DNA of 64,000 nt from Metamycoplasma sp051549855 (GTDB lineage Bacteria; Bacillota_I; Bacilli_A; Mycoplasmatales; Metamycoplasmataceae), in assembly GCF_051549855.1 (NCBI RefSeq), contig NZ_CP196080.1, forward strand, positions 310,001 through 374,000, given 5' to 3'. Below are positions 1-12,500 of the stretch, in pieces. The notes beneath the pieces were generated by a model. It was not told the DNA's origin and did not search any database. It worked only from the letters and a program-made list of their open reading frames with translations. The position numbers and the translations under genes were made by a program. Each line of letters opens with the position of its first letter. Within the stretch, counting starts at the first letter, position 1.

Positions 1-3000
1 TGCTTTAGCAAATTTGCATATTTTTGCATCGCAGGATGAATTTTTTCAACTCAAATTCTTCGTGATTCATTGAAGCCTAAAAATTTGTAAACGTCTAAAT
101 TTGGATTTTCAATATTAATCATCTTGTAAGGTTCAATTGCATAAAGCATTTCATAAGAAGCATACTCACCTAAGAAAGTAGTTTCAAATCTAAAGAATAA
201 GCCTTGTTCAAGAGGGCTATCCGCAGTATTATCAAATAACATACTGAAAAATTCTTTTGCTTTAGACACTAAGGCATTAATTTTAGATTGAACTGCACTA
301 ATTTTTTGTTCCACAGTATCGACAAAATCACTTTCAAAAGATTTTGTTGCATCAACTGAAGCATACCCAAATACATTGAATAAACTTGCATCACTGATGT
401 TTTGTAAATCAGTGAGTGTGCTTACTATTTCATCGTATGCATCTTGCACACCTTCATAGTCTCTTGTTTTCGAACTACTGAAAGCATCTTTGTACGTTTG
501 AAGAAGTTTAATTTTTTCAAACATTCTGCTTTGTTCGTAATTGAAAACATCATTCATGAATTCAGTTAATTTTCTAATTCCATAGTCAAGAATTTCAGTA
601 GTTATGAAAGAATGGTCATGGATATTTGTTGATTTAGCTTTATTAAGTCTATCTAAAACTTCATATGTAAATCCGTCAGGAATGGTTACATTTCATGTTG
701 TTGAATCATTATTTTTAGCTTTTACATAGTCGTAAAGAGCTTGACAAGTTTCTTTTAATTTGTCAACATCATGCGAAATATTAATTGCTACTTCATTGCT
801 TTTATCTAAAACATCACTTTTAGCCTGTTTTACTGCTTCTAGCGATAAATCACTACTGTGGAAAGTTGCACTGGCTTGCGCAACTGTTTGTTTTAGTGGT
901 TCAATGCTTTGTTTTGTTTGCTTGCTACGAATGTATTCTTGATTTTGTCTTGTTGGTTCAAAATCAAGGAAATTTTGCGCATCAATTAAAGCTTCATCTA
1001 ATTCAAATAAGGCATTTTTTAAATCAACTACAGCATTATTTTTTGCTTCGTAATCACTTTGTGCATGTTCAAAATCTTCTTCACTAGCATCGAGAGAAAT
1101 ATTTTTAGCTTCTAGTCATTGCGATGTTAATTTTTCCACTAATTTTGTGTTCAAGTTTTTATCTGATAATTGTTCATTACCATTAACCTTTTTGATACTT
1201 TTTACATAACTTGGTAAAAATGAGTTAGCAACTTTTTGGTATCAAGCCAATTTTTTAGTATACTCTTGTGCTTTTGCTACATCATTAGTGTTGTATAGAT
1301 TTTTAGCACTAGCAATTAAGTTTGTAAATTCATCATAGAATGGTTTGATGTTTTCATTGTCATTATTAAATGCATATTTAGTTGATGAACCATCATTTTC
1401 AATTGATTTAATTACTGTTGCTAGTTGTTTTAAGGTGTCAAAAGAATCTTTAATTACTTGTAGTTGTTGATTAATAGCTTCAGAATTACTTTGACTGAAT
1501 AATACACTATCATCTGTTGAAGATACATTCAGTGCCATCAATGTTTTTACACGTTCGGCAATCGTTTGACTGAATTCAGGAAGTGAATTTGCTAAGTCAT
1601 TTGACTCAGCCTTTTCTAAAATTTCTTTGGCTAAATTGTAGTTTGCAAGTCTGTGATTGTGAAGTTGTTTGATTTCATTTTCTTTTTGAGATGCTGCTGT
1701 GTTTTTAGCCGAAATTTTAGCATTATCTTGGTCATCCTGATATCTTTGTTCTGGTTGTGGACTGTTAGTTCACAATGTATCGATTAATGCTTCAATATCG
1801 ATGTTGTAAACTTCATTTTTATCAGTTTGTTCACCTTTTCATTGATTAATTTGTTGTGATATGGCTTTTAATGTGTTTAGCAAGGTTATTGTTGCGCTAA
1901 CTCTTGCTTTTAGTTGAGGTAAAATGGCTGAGTTTTGGCTTCCGTCTTCGTTTAATGAATCTGCTTGAATGTTATCCAAAAATTGATTGATTCTTGCTTT
2001 TTGATATTTGTCTTCTAGACCTTTATATGTATAGAATTCAATACCTTCTTGAGTTTTATCACCATTTAGGATAAGTTTTGCTTGTTTAATTAAGTCTTGA
2101 AGTTCAGTCGAATCTTTCAATTCTTTTACTGCTTTAGTAAGCTCATCTTTTAGTTTTGATAGAGTAGTTGTGTCCAAATTCTGTGGCACATAATTTTCTT
2201 GAGCTTTCTTAATTAAATCTTTAACTTTATCTTTTAGACGATTAATGTGCGAATCGTCAGTATCAGTTGTTGCATTCAGTGCGTCTTGGGCATTTTTTAC
2301 TTCTTTAGCAAGTTCAACTACGTTATCTTTATTTGCTTTTAAGTCATTGATAAAATCTTTAATTTTTTGAATTTCTTCGTCAGATGTTGCACCATTGTTT
2401 TTGTTAACTAACTCATCTAATTGTTGGTTAATTTTAGTTTGTGCTTCACTATCAACATCGCTTGCGTTTTCAGCTAAAGTATTTTGAAGTACTTGTCTTA
2501 AACCATTTTCTTGATTATCTATTGCATCTTTGTTTTCATCTTTGTTACTTTGTTGATCTTTTAGCGAATCATAAACTTGTTGCAGTTGTGAATTTTTTGC
2601 TTCTGTATCATCATAGTCTTTTTCAATGCTTGGTTGTGAATTTTGCAATGCTTTTGATAATGTTTGAATTGCATTTTGAAGATTTTGTTTTTGTTGACTA
2701 TCTTCAGTAGCTAATCAGTCTTTTAGTTGTTTTGCGACTTTTTTCTGAGTGTTAATTAAATCTAAATACTTATCAATTTGGCCATTAATTTTATCAAAAT
2801 CTTCTTGATTTAAATCGTCTTGGCTTAGTCTATTTTTTAAGTCTTCAACAAATGATTGAATACCTTTTTTGACACTGTTAATTGCATCTAAAGCTGGATT
2901 TTCGACATTAGTTGTGTCGAACTCATCTAGATTTGTTAACTTAGCTAATTTATTTAATTTGTTGTTTAGCTTATCTTTAGCAAACGCCTTTTGTATTTTA

Positions 3001-6000
3001 TCTTTAAAACTATTTAGCGAATCTAAGGTAATCTGTGGATCAGTTTTTTGCTGTTCATAATCAGCTTTAGTTGTTTCATACAATGGGAATGAATCATTTT
3101 CATTACCGCTTACTTGTTTCAATGCTTCATTGCTTTATCTGTCTTATTAACAACGTTTGCGTCAATATCATTGATTAGATTTTGCAACTGTGTATCAATT
3201 GCTTCTTTTTTAGCTTTTAGTTCAGTAATTTTTGCATCTAATTCAGCTTTTTTGTTGGCTAGTTGTTCACTAGTTAAATCATTAGATTCCAAGTATGAAC
3301 TATATTCTGCTTCTAATTGTTTGATTTCGTTTGACAAATCATGATAAATTGCTTTTTGTTGGTCATTTTGGTTGCCTAAAATAGCCTTCAAATCATCGAT
3401 TGAAGATAGTAATTCAACTTTAGCTTTTGCTTCTGCTAATTTTTTATCAATTTCTGCTTTTTTATTTTGTGAATTTTCGACAGTATCATCATAAGCAAAC
3501 ATATTATCTGCTACTTGTTCACTTAATTTGTCAATAATTTCTTGATATTTTGTTTCTTTATTATGTTGCAAAATTCAGTTTTGTGCTTCAACTAGTGAAT
3601 CATTTAGAGATTTTATTGCTTCAAATTTTTGCAGTGCATCTTTTAATTTTTCATCTGAATTGCTATTCATTAAACTTTCAAATCAGCCATCAGTGATTTT
3701 TGATTTTTCACTTTTATACTTAATTGCAACACCCACAACATAGTCTGAAGGTTTTGTGTATTTGATTTGAGCATTAACTTTGGCAATTTTATCTTTTAAA
3801 AGACTGTTTTTTGTGTCCTGTAGACGTTCTTTTAGTGAGTCTAGCAAGTTTTGAAGATTTTCAAGATTGATGTTTTCGTCGGTATTGACGTTATTAATTA
3901 AGTCATTGATTTTTTGTTTTAGTTTATCATTTTCTTCTTTTGCTTTATTTACATATTATCCGGCATCTGAATCGTTAGATACTTCATTTTCAGCATCATT
4001 TAATGATTGAGTCCCTTTTTCTAAATTACGAATCAAAGGTAAGGCTTGCTCTAAATTATCAATGTTTTTGTTAATTGCATCAACATCATCTTGTGAAAGT
4101 GATTGATTTTGAATTTTGCTGCTTAAATCATTTAATTTTTGACTTAATTTTTGATAACTTGTCAACTTTTTATCTTCTTCATCTGGATAAAGGTTGTCTA
4201 ATTCTTTTTTAGCGTCTTCAGCTTTTGAAGATAAATTAGAATCGATTTTTGTACTTTGTAATTGATTGAAGGCTTGACTTAATTTGTCACTTACATCTTT
4301 GATTGCTGAAGAATCAACATTGTCATCTTTAAATAAATTATGTGAACTATTTTGAAGACTTCTAATAGCAATAATTTGTTTTTCAAGTTTTTCGTTTCCA
4401 ATTGTATCTTTGAAAATTTCTTGAATGTAGTCATTGATTTTTTCATTGATTGCATCTAAATTATTTAGAGCATCAATATTTTTAGCATATGATGCTATTT
4501 TTTCATTTAAAGCATCCAAATTTTTAGCTGTTGTTTCAGTTGGTTCACCATTTCAGGCATCATTAGATAAACTATCTAATTGAGATTGATAATCATTTAG
4601 AAGTTGTAATTGCTCTTGGATGTCTTGTGAGCTTTTTCAAATTAAATCATTTTTACGATTATAAGTAATGTAAGCATTATCTGTAGTATTAGATAGATAT
4701 TGTTTAATTTGACTGGCTTTTTTAATTAAAGGTAAACGTGCTAATTCTTTTAAACGACGAATGATTGCGTTTTTGTATGCTTGTGAGCTATTTGTTGTGT
4801 CAGAAGTAATGTTTTGTTGTGAGTACTCTTGATCAATGAAATCTTGAATTCTTTTCACAATGTAAGCTGAGTTTGCATCATTGTAAACTGAAGCTAAAAA
4901 TTTGGCTAGTGTATCGTCCAAAGTCTTTAACATTCCTAGCAATGCTTGACGACATTTTTCTTCTAGGGCAGTACTTAATTTTTTAGCATCAGTAGGTTTT
5001 AGTTTATCGCTATTGAGGATTGAATCTAATTGTAGATACATTTCTTGCAATTGAGCGCTGAAAAGTTGTTTATTTTCTTTTGCTAAACCTAGATCAGCAT
5101 AAGCATTCAAGGCGTTTAGTAGTTGTTCGATGTCATTTTTAGTTTCCTTTGCATAAACTTGTGCACTAACATCGGCTAAAACATTGTTAGCAATTTCATT
5201 AATTTGTTTGTCTAAACTTTCAGTTGTTAGATTGCTATTAATCAAATTATTTAAAGCATTTTTGTACTCATGATTTTTATCTAAACTGATTAGGTTTTGT
5301 TTTTGACTTTCATCTAAATTTTTAAGAATAGTTGAAATTTTCTTATCTAATAAGTTTAATTGTGAAAGCTGAGCACTATATTTAGCTTTCTCTTCGATAA
5401 CTTTATCATATTCGGTACTTGCAACGAAGTCTTCATAAGCACTCGAATTTTGCATTTGTTCTACTTGTTTAGTTAAATGCTTAATTTGTTTTTTCTGGAT
5501 CTCAAGAAATGAGGTTCAGTTATATTTAATTTCTTCAATGTTTTTAGTATTGTCAAAAACTTTTGAAACAGTGTTTTGTAAGTCAATTTTCAATTGCTCA
5601 AAATCATCTTTTGAGGTAGATGAATTTAATCGAACATTAAATGAAGAAATTAAATGCTGCAATTGTGAAGCAATTTCCTTATTTGCATCGTTATTTTTCA
5701 AATAAGAATTTAATTGATCTAAATAACCATTAATTTCATAAACTAATTGGTCAATAGATTGTTTATCTTTCTTGTAAACATTAACAATTTCTTTAGCATC
5801 ATTTTTTAAAATATTGATTTCATTGTAGCTAAATGATTTTTGTACCAACTTGGCTTCAATATTATCTATTAAAGAATTGGCTTGGTTTTTAAGCGCTTGA
5901 CTTGGTAAAGAGTTGATATCACTTTTTAGTGATGCTAAATAGTCACTCTCATTAGATTCAAGTACATCATTTAGTAATTTTTCTTGCTTTTCTACTGAAG

Positions 6001-6547
6001 TAGTGAATAAATCTTTAAAAGCCGCTAATTTTTCTTGTCTTTGTTGTACCGAAAGCGAGTTTCAGTTTGAGACAAAATTATCGATATCAGTTGAGAATTG
6101 CGGATTGTTGGCAAAATAATATGAATAAATACTTTGTTCCTGTATTCTGTTTCTTTGAGTATATAGAAAACTTTGTAGTTCAACAGTCTGATCTTGAGTT
6201 AGATTGCTATTAGTATTTTGTTGTAAATCATCGATTACACTAGAAAAGAATGAATTTTGAAAATCATTGATGGCAGTAACTTTTTCTTTGAAATTTTTAT
6301 TATCATCATTTCAATAATTTTGAGCACTAGTAAGTTTTTGATTTAACTCTTCTTTTACTTCTGGACTGAAATTTCATACATCTTTGTATGTTTGAAATTG
6401 ATCTTTTGACTGGTCAAAAGTTTTATAAAAGTCATTTTTATTTTTGTCAAAATCTTGCTTTTGTAAAGCTAGTGCAATTGTTGAAGATGAAACCGCTATA
6501 CCTAGAAGTCCACTTAGTGATAATAATATTTTGCTTGATTTTGTCAT
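1..6547 (-). pseudogene. Giant coiled-coil surface protein, interrupted; 3' end beyond window
   Basis: The ATG at 6547 is preceded by AGAAAGGT. It opens a protein with a hydrophobic N-terminal segment (about residues 6-29, no lipobox cysteine), so a signal anchor is likely. The rest is a long, Lys/Asp/Gln/Asn-rich, mostly helical chain of repeated three-helix-like units, resembling extracellular matrix-binding or GA/FIVAR-type repeat proteins of Gram-positives. That family assignment rests on composition and pattern only. TGA codons are Trp throughout. The frame is open from 6547 to a genuine TAA at 3956-3958, continues in the same frame to about 3119, then must shift to another frame (overlap 3110-3134) that stays open to the window edge. 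The gene follows a second giant protein with 17 nt between them, in one operon. Function is probably surface attachment or structure, by inference. The nonsense codon and the frameshift suggest decay or truncation to about 863 aa. Confidence 0.75.
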
Positions 6548-6564
6548 GTTTTACCTTTCTTAAA

Positions 6565-9500
6565 TTAGTGTAATTTCAATTTGATTTCTAGTTTGTCAAT
6601 GTTTGTCTTATAAGAAGAAGTTTTATATATGGTTTCACCCTTTGGAGTAAATGCAATATCTTGAACCACTCCCTCAAAATCTGGATTGTCATGTGAAGGG
6701 TGTCACAAAGAATAAAAGCTCTTTGCAGTAAAATCACCAAATCTTTCTATGTAAGTCTCATCATTGTTCACAATTGAATCTTTAAGTAAAAGTTTGGTGT
6801 TAAAAGCATCGAGATCATTCAACAAATCTTCGGCCTTTGCCATATTTAAATACTCAGTTAATTTGTCTGCTTTGATTTGGGTTTTATAAGTTTGTGTTGT
6901 CCCATCATTTAGATGTACTGTTTTTTCTGTTGCTTCATCATCTAGAGTTCCAAAGTTATAAGTTTTGAACATTCAATTAGCAGAAGTATTAGGTTTTTTT
7001 ACATAATTATTGCTGTCATTTATATATCCAGTAAGAAGATTAGTTTCTCCCTCGTCACTATTTTTATAAAGTCTATTTCCTAAATCTAAATCAAGAATTA
7101 AAACTGCTCTATCTTTAAATTCGCCTTCTTCATAATTTTTGACCTTTACCATAGGAAAGGCTATACGAAGTTTAATCATATAATCAACATATTCTGAATA
7201 TTTTTTAATATTTATATCTTTAACAGTTCAATAAATATATTGATTTCCATCACTAGACACAGATGGTTTGTATGAGTCGCCATCGGATAGTGGTTCAGCC
7301 TTACTTTTTCGTAGTGTTAAAAGAAAATCGTCTTTTAACTTCAATTTTACTTTTAAATTGTCGTTTTGTGCATCTTCTCTGCTATTTGTACTTGATTCAG
7401 GATTGTTTATATTTCCATAATTTTTTACTTCTGAAGAAAATATGTCTATATTACGCTTTGCCATGTCTAAGAGTGAATATTTAGCAAATGCGCCAACATA
7501 ATTATTTATAACATTTTGTGCATTTCAACCTGCTTTATTTCAGTCGAAAATTTTGCTTTTTTCTTTTGTTGTAGAACCTAAGCTTTGTTGTGTTATAAAA
7601 ACTTCGTCCAAAGTATTTACTGAAATGGTTACACCGTCATAGTATTTTGCAATGTAATCTACGCCTGGATAAGATGAACTACCTTCAGGTTTTTTGTAAA
7701 TGAACCTTAAATTAAATTTAATTTTCTTAGTTAAACCATCGGTTTGGTTGAATATTTTAATGTATTGAGAATCAGTTTTAGCTTTATAGAATTGAACATC
7801 AACATTATTTAGGTTAAATTTCTGATTTTCACTAGACTTTAGAATATTGAACTTATTGAACAAGTCTAAAAATTCAGTTTTATCCTTAATAGAAGCATAG
7901 TCATATTCTGGGTTAGGTTCATTAGGATCTTCAACATTTGAAGTATTTACTTGATTTCATTTCTCAACGATATCTTCAGCACAAATTCCTTCTTTTACAA
8001 CGATATCGTTGTAATTTGCTTCATTTGGTTTTTGTCAGTCCGGAACGACATCTAAATAGCTAAAAATTTCATTTAGATTATCCTTGTAACCAATTCAATC
8101 TCTTAATTGCTTAATTGAATCGTATGAACTCTCAATGTTTTTCAATACCATGTCGAAAGGAGTAACGTCTTTTTGTCAGTTGGCTAAAATATCAGTTTTT
8201 AACTTTTTAACTGCATCTTTTTCTTTATATGAATTTTTAATGAAATTACTGAAATCTGGATTTCGACTAGAAATATTGTTGCTATTTTCGTATATGTTGT
8301 AAGGGCTAATATTATTAACAACTTGTGAAAATAGCAAACCAAAATTAGAATAAGTTTCAGTGTAGTCTTTGTAAATTTTTACAAGTGAATTAGCGTTGTC
8401 ATTTGCACCATAAACTAGGTTGTTGAATTGTTTTTGATTTTTATAAATTTGACCAATTAGTGTTTGTAGTTTTTCTTTTACGTTGTTCATTTTTTGAACT
8501 TGGTCGCCAGTTTGTGGATACTGAGCTTGTACTGAAGTATCTGTATAATCGTTATTAGCTAGAGATGAAACAAGCGAGCTAAGTGTTTCAACAACGCTTA
8601 TTGTGGCTGCATCTAGACCTTCGTTTTTAAAACTATTTAGACTTGATTCAATATCACTATATTTATTAATGCTTCTTAAGATAGTTGTAAAGTAATTTGC
8701 ATACGCATCATTATTTTGTTTAGCAGCAAAATCACTTTTGAAATCACTATATTCTCTTGCTAATTTATTTAATGTACTAATGAATTTAGTATTCAGTGTT
8801 TGTAATTGTGTATCAAGTGATTTGATTTGTGCCATGTATGAATCAACTGCAGTAGTGAACACATTTTCGTAAAGGTCGCTTCCTGGTTTAACGGTTTCAT
8901 CACTTAATTCTTGTGTTAGGTCAAAATTGAACTCACTTAAGAATGTGTTTAGTGAGTTTAAATCATCTTCACTTGCTTGCATAATTTTTAGCAATTGTGC
9001 TTTAGTTAAATCTTCTCAATCTTGTGGTTTTGATGTTCCCTCGACGCTATTTATTAAATCAGCAAAGTCTTTTAATCATTTATGTTCTCAATAAATTCTA
9101 GCTTTTAGACCTTGATACAATTTCAAGACATTTTGTTGGTATTTTTGTTGTAATGAGTTGTATTTTTCAGAAATTTCATTGAACGTATCCTTATCATTGA
9201 TACCCTTAACTGAAGACAAGTATGTAAAATCTGGATCGCTTGAGTATTCTAGTGTTGGTCTAATATTATTTTGAAGCATTAAAACGCTCAATTTTACAAA
9301 GTTGTTTGCTAAGGTTTTAGCTTGGTTCAGTTTGGTTTGTTTTAGTTTGTGCAACAATCCTGTTTGCATATTTCTTAGTTCTTTGAATGAGGCATTTTTT
9401 CTTTTACTCATTTCGACAATCGCTTGATCGTCAGTAGTAATGCTTGGATCTGATTGCTTGATTTGTTCTAGTGTTTCAGTTGTGTGTTGAATTGCTCTTT

Positions 9501-12500
9501 GAATAGCTTGATTCAATTCTTCAAAAACAGCTTTCATTGTGTCATCTTGAGCATAAGTATCTTTTAGTGCATATCAAGATTGAGCAATTTGGATGTTGGC
9601 TTGCAATTTGTATGTGTCTCAGAATGCTTGATTGAATGTATGAGCATTAGCAGCATCTTTATTTACATACAATTCTGATCATGATCCATTTGTTGGAACT
9701 TCAATTTTGTAAGTATTAGGAACAAATTGAAGATATTTTAACTCTAGTTGTCTTCTAGGAATGACAATATCATAATTTTGATCGTTGACAATTAGTCGTG
9801 ATTTAAGTTTTTGTAACGCTAGATCAACTATTTCATTTAATGGTGCTTTTTGTTCGTCTGATAACTTGATTTGTGGTCATGCAGTGAAATAATAGTTTTT
9901 TGAATAATATAGAGCCGGTATGTAAGCAGCTGAGATTGTTAACATTTCTTTACTTCACTCAATCAGTGTATCTTTAGAAATGTCATCATTTAATAAATTG
10001 TCAGTAATTTTATTTACTAAACCTACAACAGGAGGATTTACATCTTGGGCTGAGCCAAATAGTTTTTCAGTGTATTGTTTAATAACTTCTGAGTCAGTGA
10101 AAGCATCAGGATAAAGACTTTTTAAGTAATCATTTTGTTCTTTTACAGCTTTCACATTAGTCATAATTGCTTCATAGAAGTAGAGATTAGCATATTTATC
10201 AAAAGCATTTGCTCTAATCTCTTCAAGTTTATTGTTTAAATTATTAAAACTTGAATCACTAGGAGCTTTAGTTAGCGAATCTAAATTAGCATTTGATAAT
10301 TCAGTTAAAAGGTTTTCATAGTAAGCCTTAATGTATTGTTTTGAAGCGGTTTCATTTAGGTCAACTCAATAAATTTCGTCATAACGTTCTTCAATTAAAT
10401 CGAATAAGTTAGTTTGGTTTCTGTTAATAATGTCATCAGCAATGTCCTGTCTTAAAGTTGCAATATTTAAAAGTTTTGTAAAATCGTTTTCTAAAACTTT
10501 TTGAAGACTCAAAATGTAATTAACAGGTTTAACAACATCGCCTATAGCAGGTTTTTTTCAGACAGCATCAACTGGAACACTTCTTAAAATTGCATCAGCC
10601 ATGTTTTTGGCATCTACTACATCTTTTACGGTTCTGTATAGTCTTGATGCTGCTACTTCTTGCTGCTTAGTAATCAATTCTTCCTGTTTGTTTAATAAAT
10701 TAATTATGTCGTTGAATTTTTCAATGTAACCAATTATGTTTTCGCGACTCAATACTTCACTTGTTGCTCCTGAATACAATTTATTAACATAATTTTCAAA
10801 AGCCTCTTGCTCACCGTTTGCTGAGCCAAAATTACCAGTTCCCTCTGGATATTTAATACTATTAATTTTTTGTAAAGAAAGAAGGTAAAGTTCACGCAAT
10901 CTTGTTGTTAAATCAACTAGTAATTTTAAATTTTCAATTTTTTCTTTTGAATCATAGACATCTTTGTCATTTAAATCTTTCGAACCATATAAGTCTTTTA
11001 ACTGCTCATTTGCTTTATTTAGTTCGGTTAATGCTTTTTCAATCAATTGAGTTTTTTCGTGATTCTCATCTTCGACTTCAGACATTTTTTGTTGATAAAA
11101 ATCGTTTGTATCTTTAACTAATTTAGCAATTTGCTTGCTATTATCAATTGAATCAATTAAATCATTTAACTTAGTGTTAACTTCAGCAGCTTGTTCATTA
11201 TTTGTAATATTATTTGCATCAGTTTGCAACCCATTGAAAAGGTCGTCCATTTTTTGTTTGAAACCAGGATCTAAATTTTCAAATGAACCTTGGTCAAAAT
11301 CATTTTTAGCATCTGTTACTTTGTTTGTTATATCTTCTTTGTTTTCTGGTGATGTTTTGGTTTGAATTACCGCATTATCAAGATCTTGCTTTTTATTTAA
11401 TATTTCTTGCGAACTTTCATCTGTAGTTGTAGATGGTAGTGATTGTTTAATTTTATCTTCAAGATCAACAGCTTTTTGGTTATTAGTATCATTATTTTGA
11501 TTTTTAAGATTTTGAATACGATCAAAAGCCTCTTTTTGTGATTTCACTAAAGAGTTTATTGCATCTAATTTATCTTTTAACTTGCTTAGTTCTTCTTTAT
11601 CCGAACTGCTTAAAGCATTAGCTTTGTTGACAATATTTTGTACATATTCTTCTAGCTTTTGAGCAACTTCGGAAGCAAGTGGATTATTAGTGTATGGATG
11701 TTCCCTTAAAGAATTTATATTTTAATGTCTCGTCTTTTTTAGCATTAAATATATCTTTTTGGTAAGCGTCATCCATTTTTTGTAAATATGCTTTTAGATT
11801 TTCACTGTTAGCTTCGGGAGAGTTTTTATCGGCATTGTATTGATTGATAACAGACTCAAGAGTTGGAACTTGGATTCCACGTAGTGAAGAATCTTTTAAT
11901 AAGTAATTGATTTTTTTAGAAATTTCAGAATTTACTTCTTCTAGTTTGTTGTAGAAATCATTTTTATCTTTTGTTGCTTCGTCATACAATGTTTCGGCAT
12001 CCAATTTTGCTTTCTTTAGATCCAAAATTGAAGCATCTTTGTTTAAAACCTTAGTTTCTAGATCATTTATCTTTTGTTCTAATTCTGAAGCTTTAGTAGC
12101 AAAATTTGGTGAGTTCTTTTCTTTATCTGTGTATACATTTTTAGCTTTATTGATAGCCTTTTCTGTTTCAATATAATCTTTATTTTTTGAAAGCGCATTG
12201 TTTAGATTATCAATTTTTTGTTTTATTTGGTCATCATCATCTTTATCGTTTGGTAAAGAGTCTAAAATTGCGTCTTTTAGATGTTGTCAAGCATATGGAT
12301 TTTCATCCTTGTTGATATCATCTAATGAATTTAAAGCATTAGACAATTTTTGTACAAGTGGCAGAACTTTTTTGATTTTATCTGTTAATTGTTGTAATTT
12401 TTCCAAATTAGGATCAGCAGAAGAAAGTAAATTTTCTTTTTCATTTAAAAGTGATTTAATTACTTCATTTACTTCTTTATAAGGTGATTCCTGAGAATTT

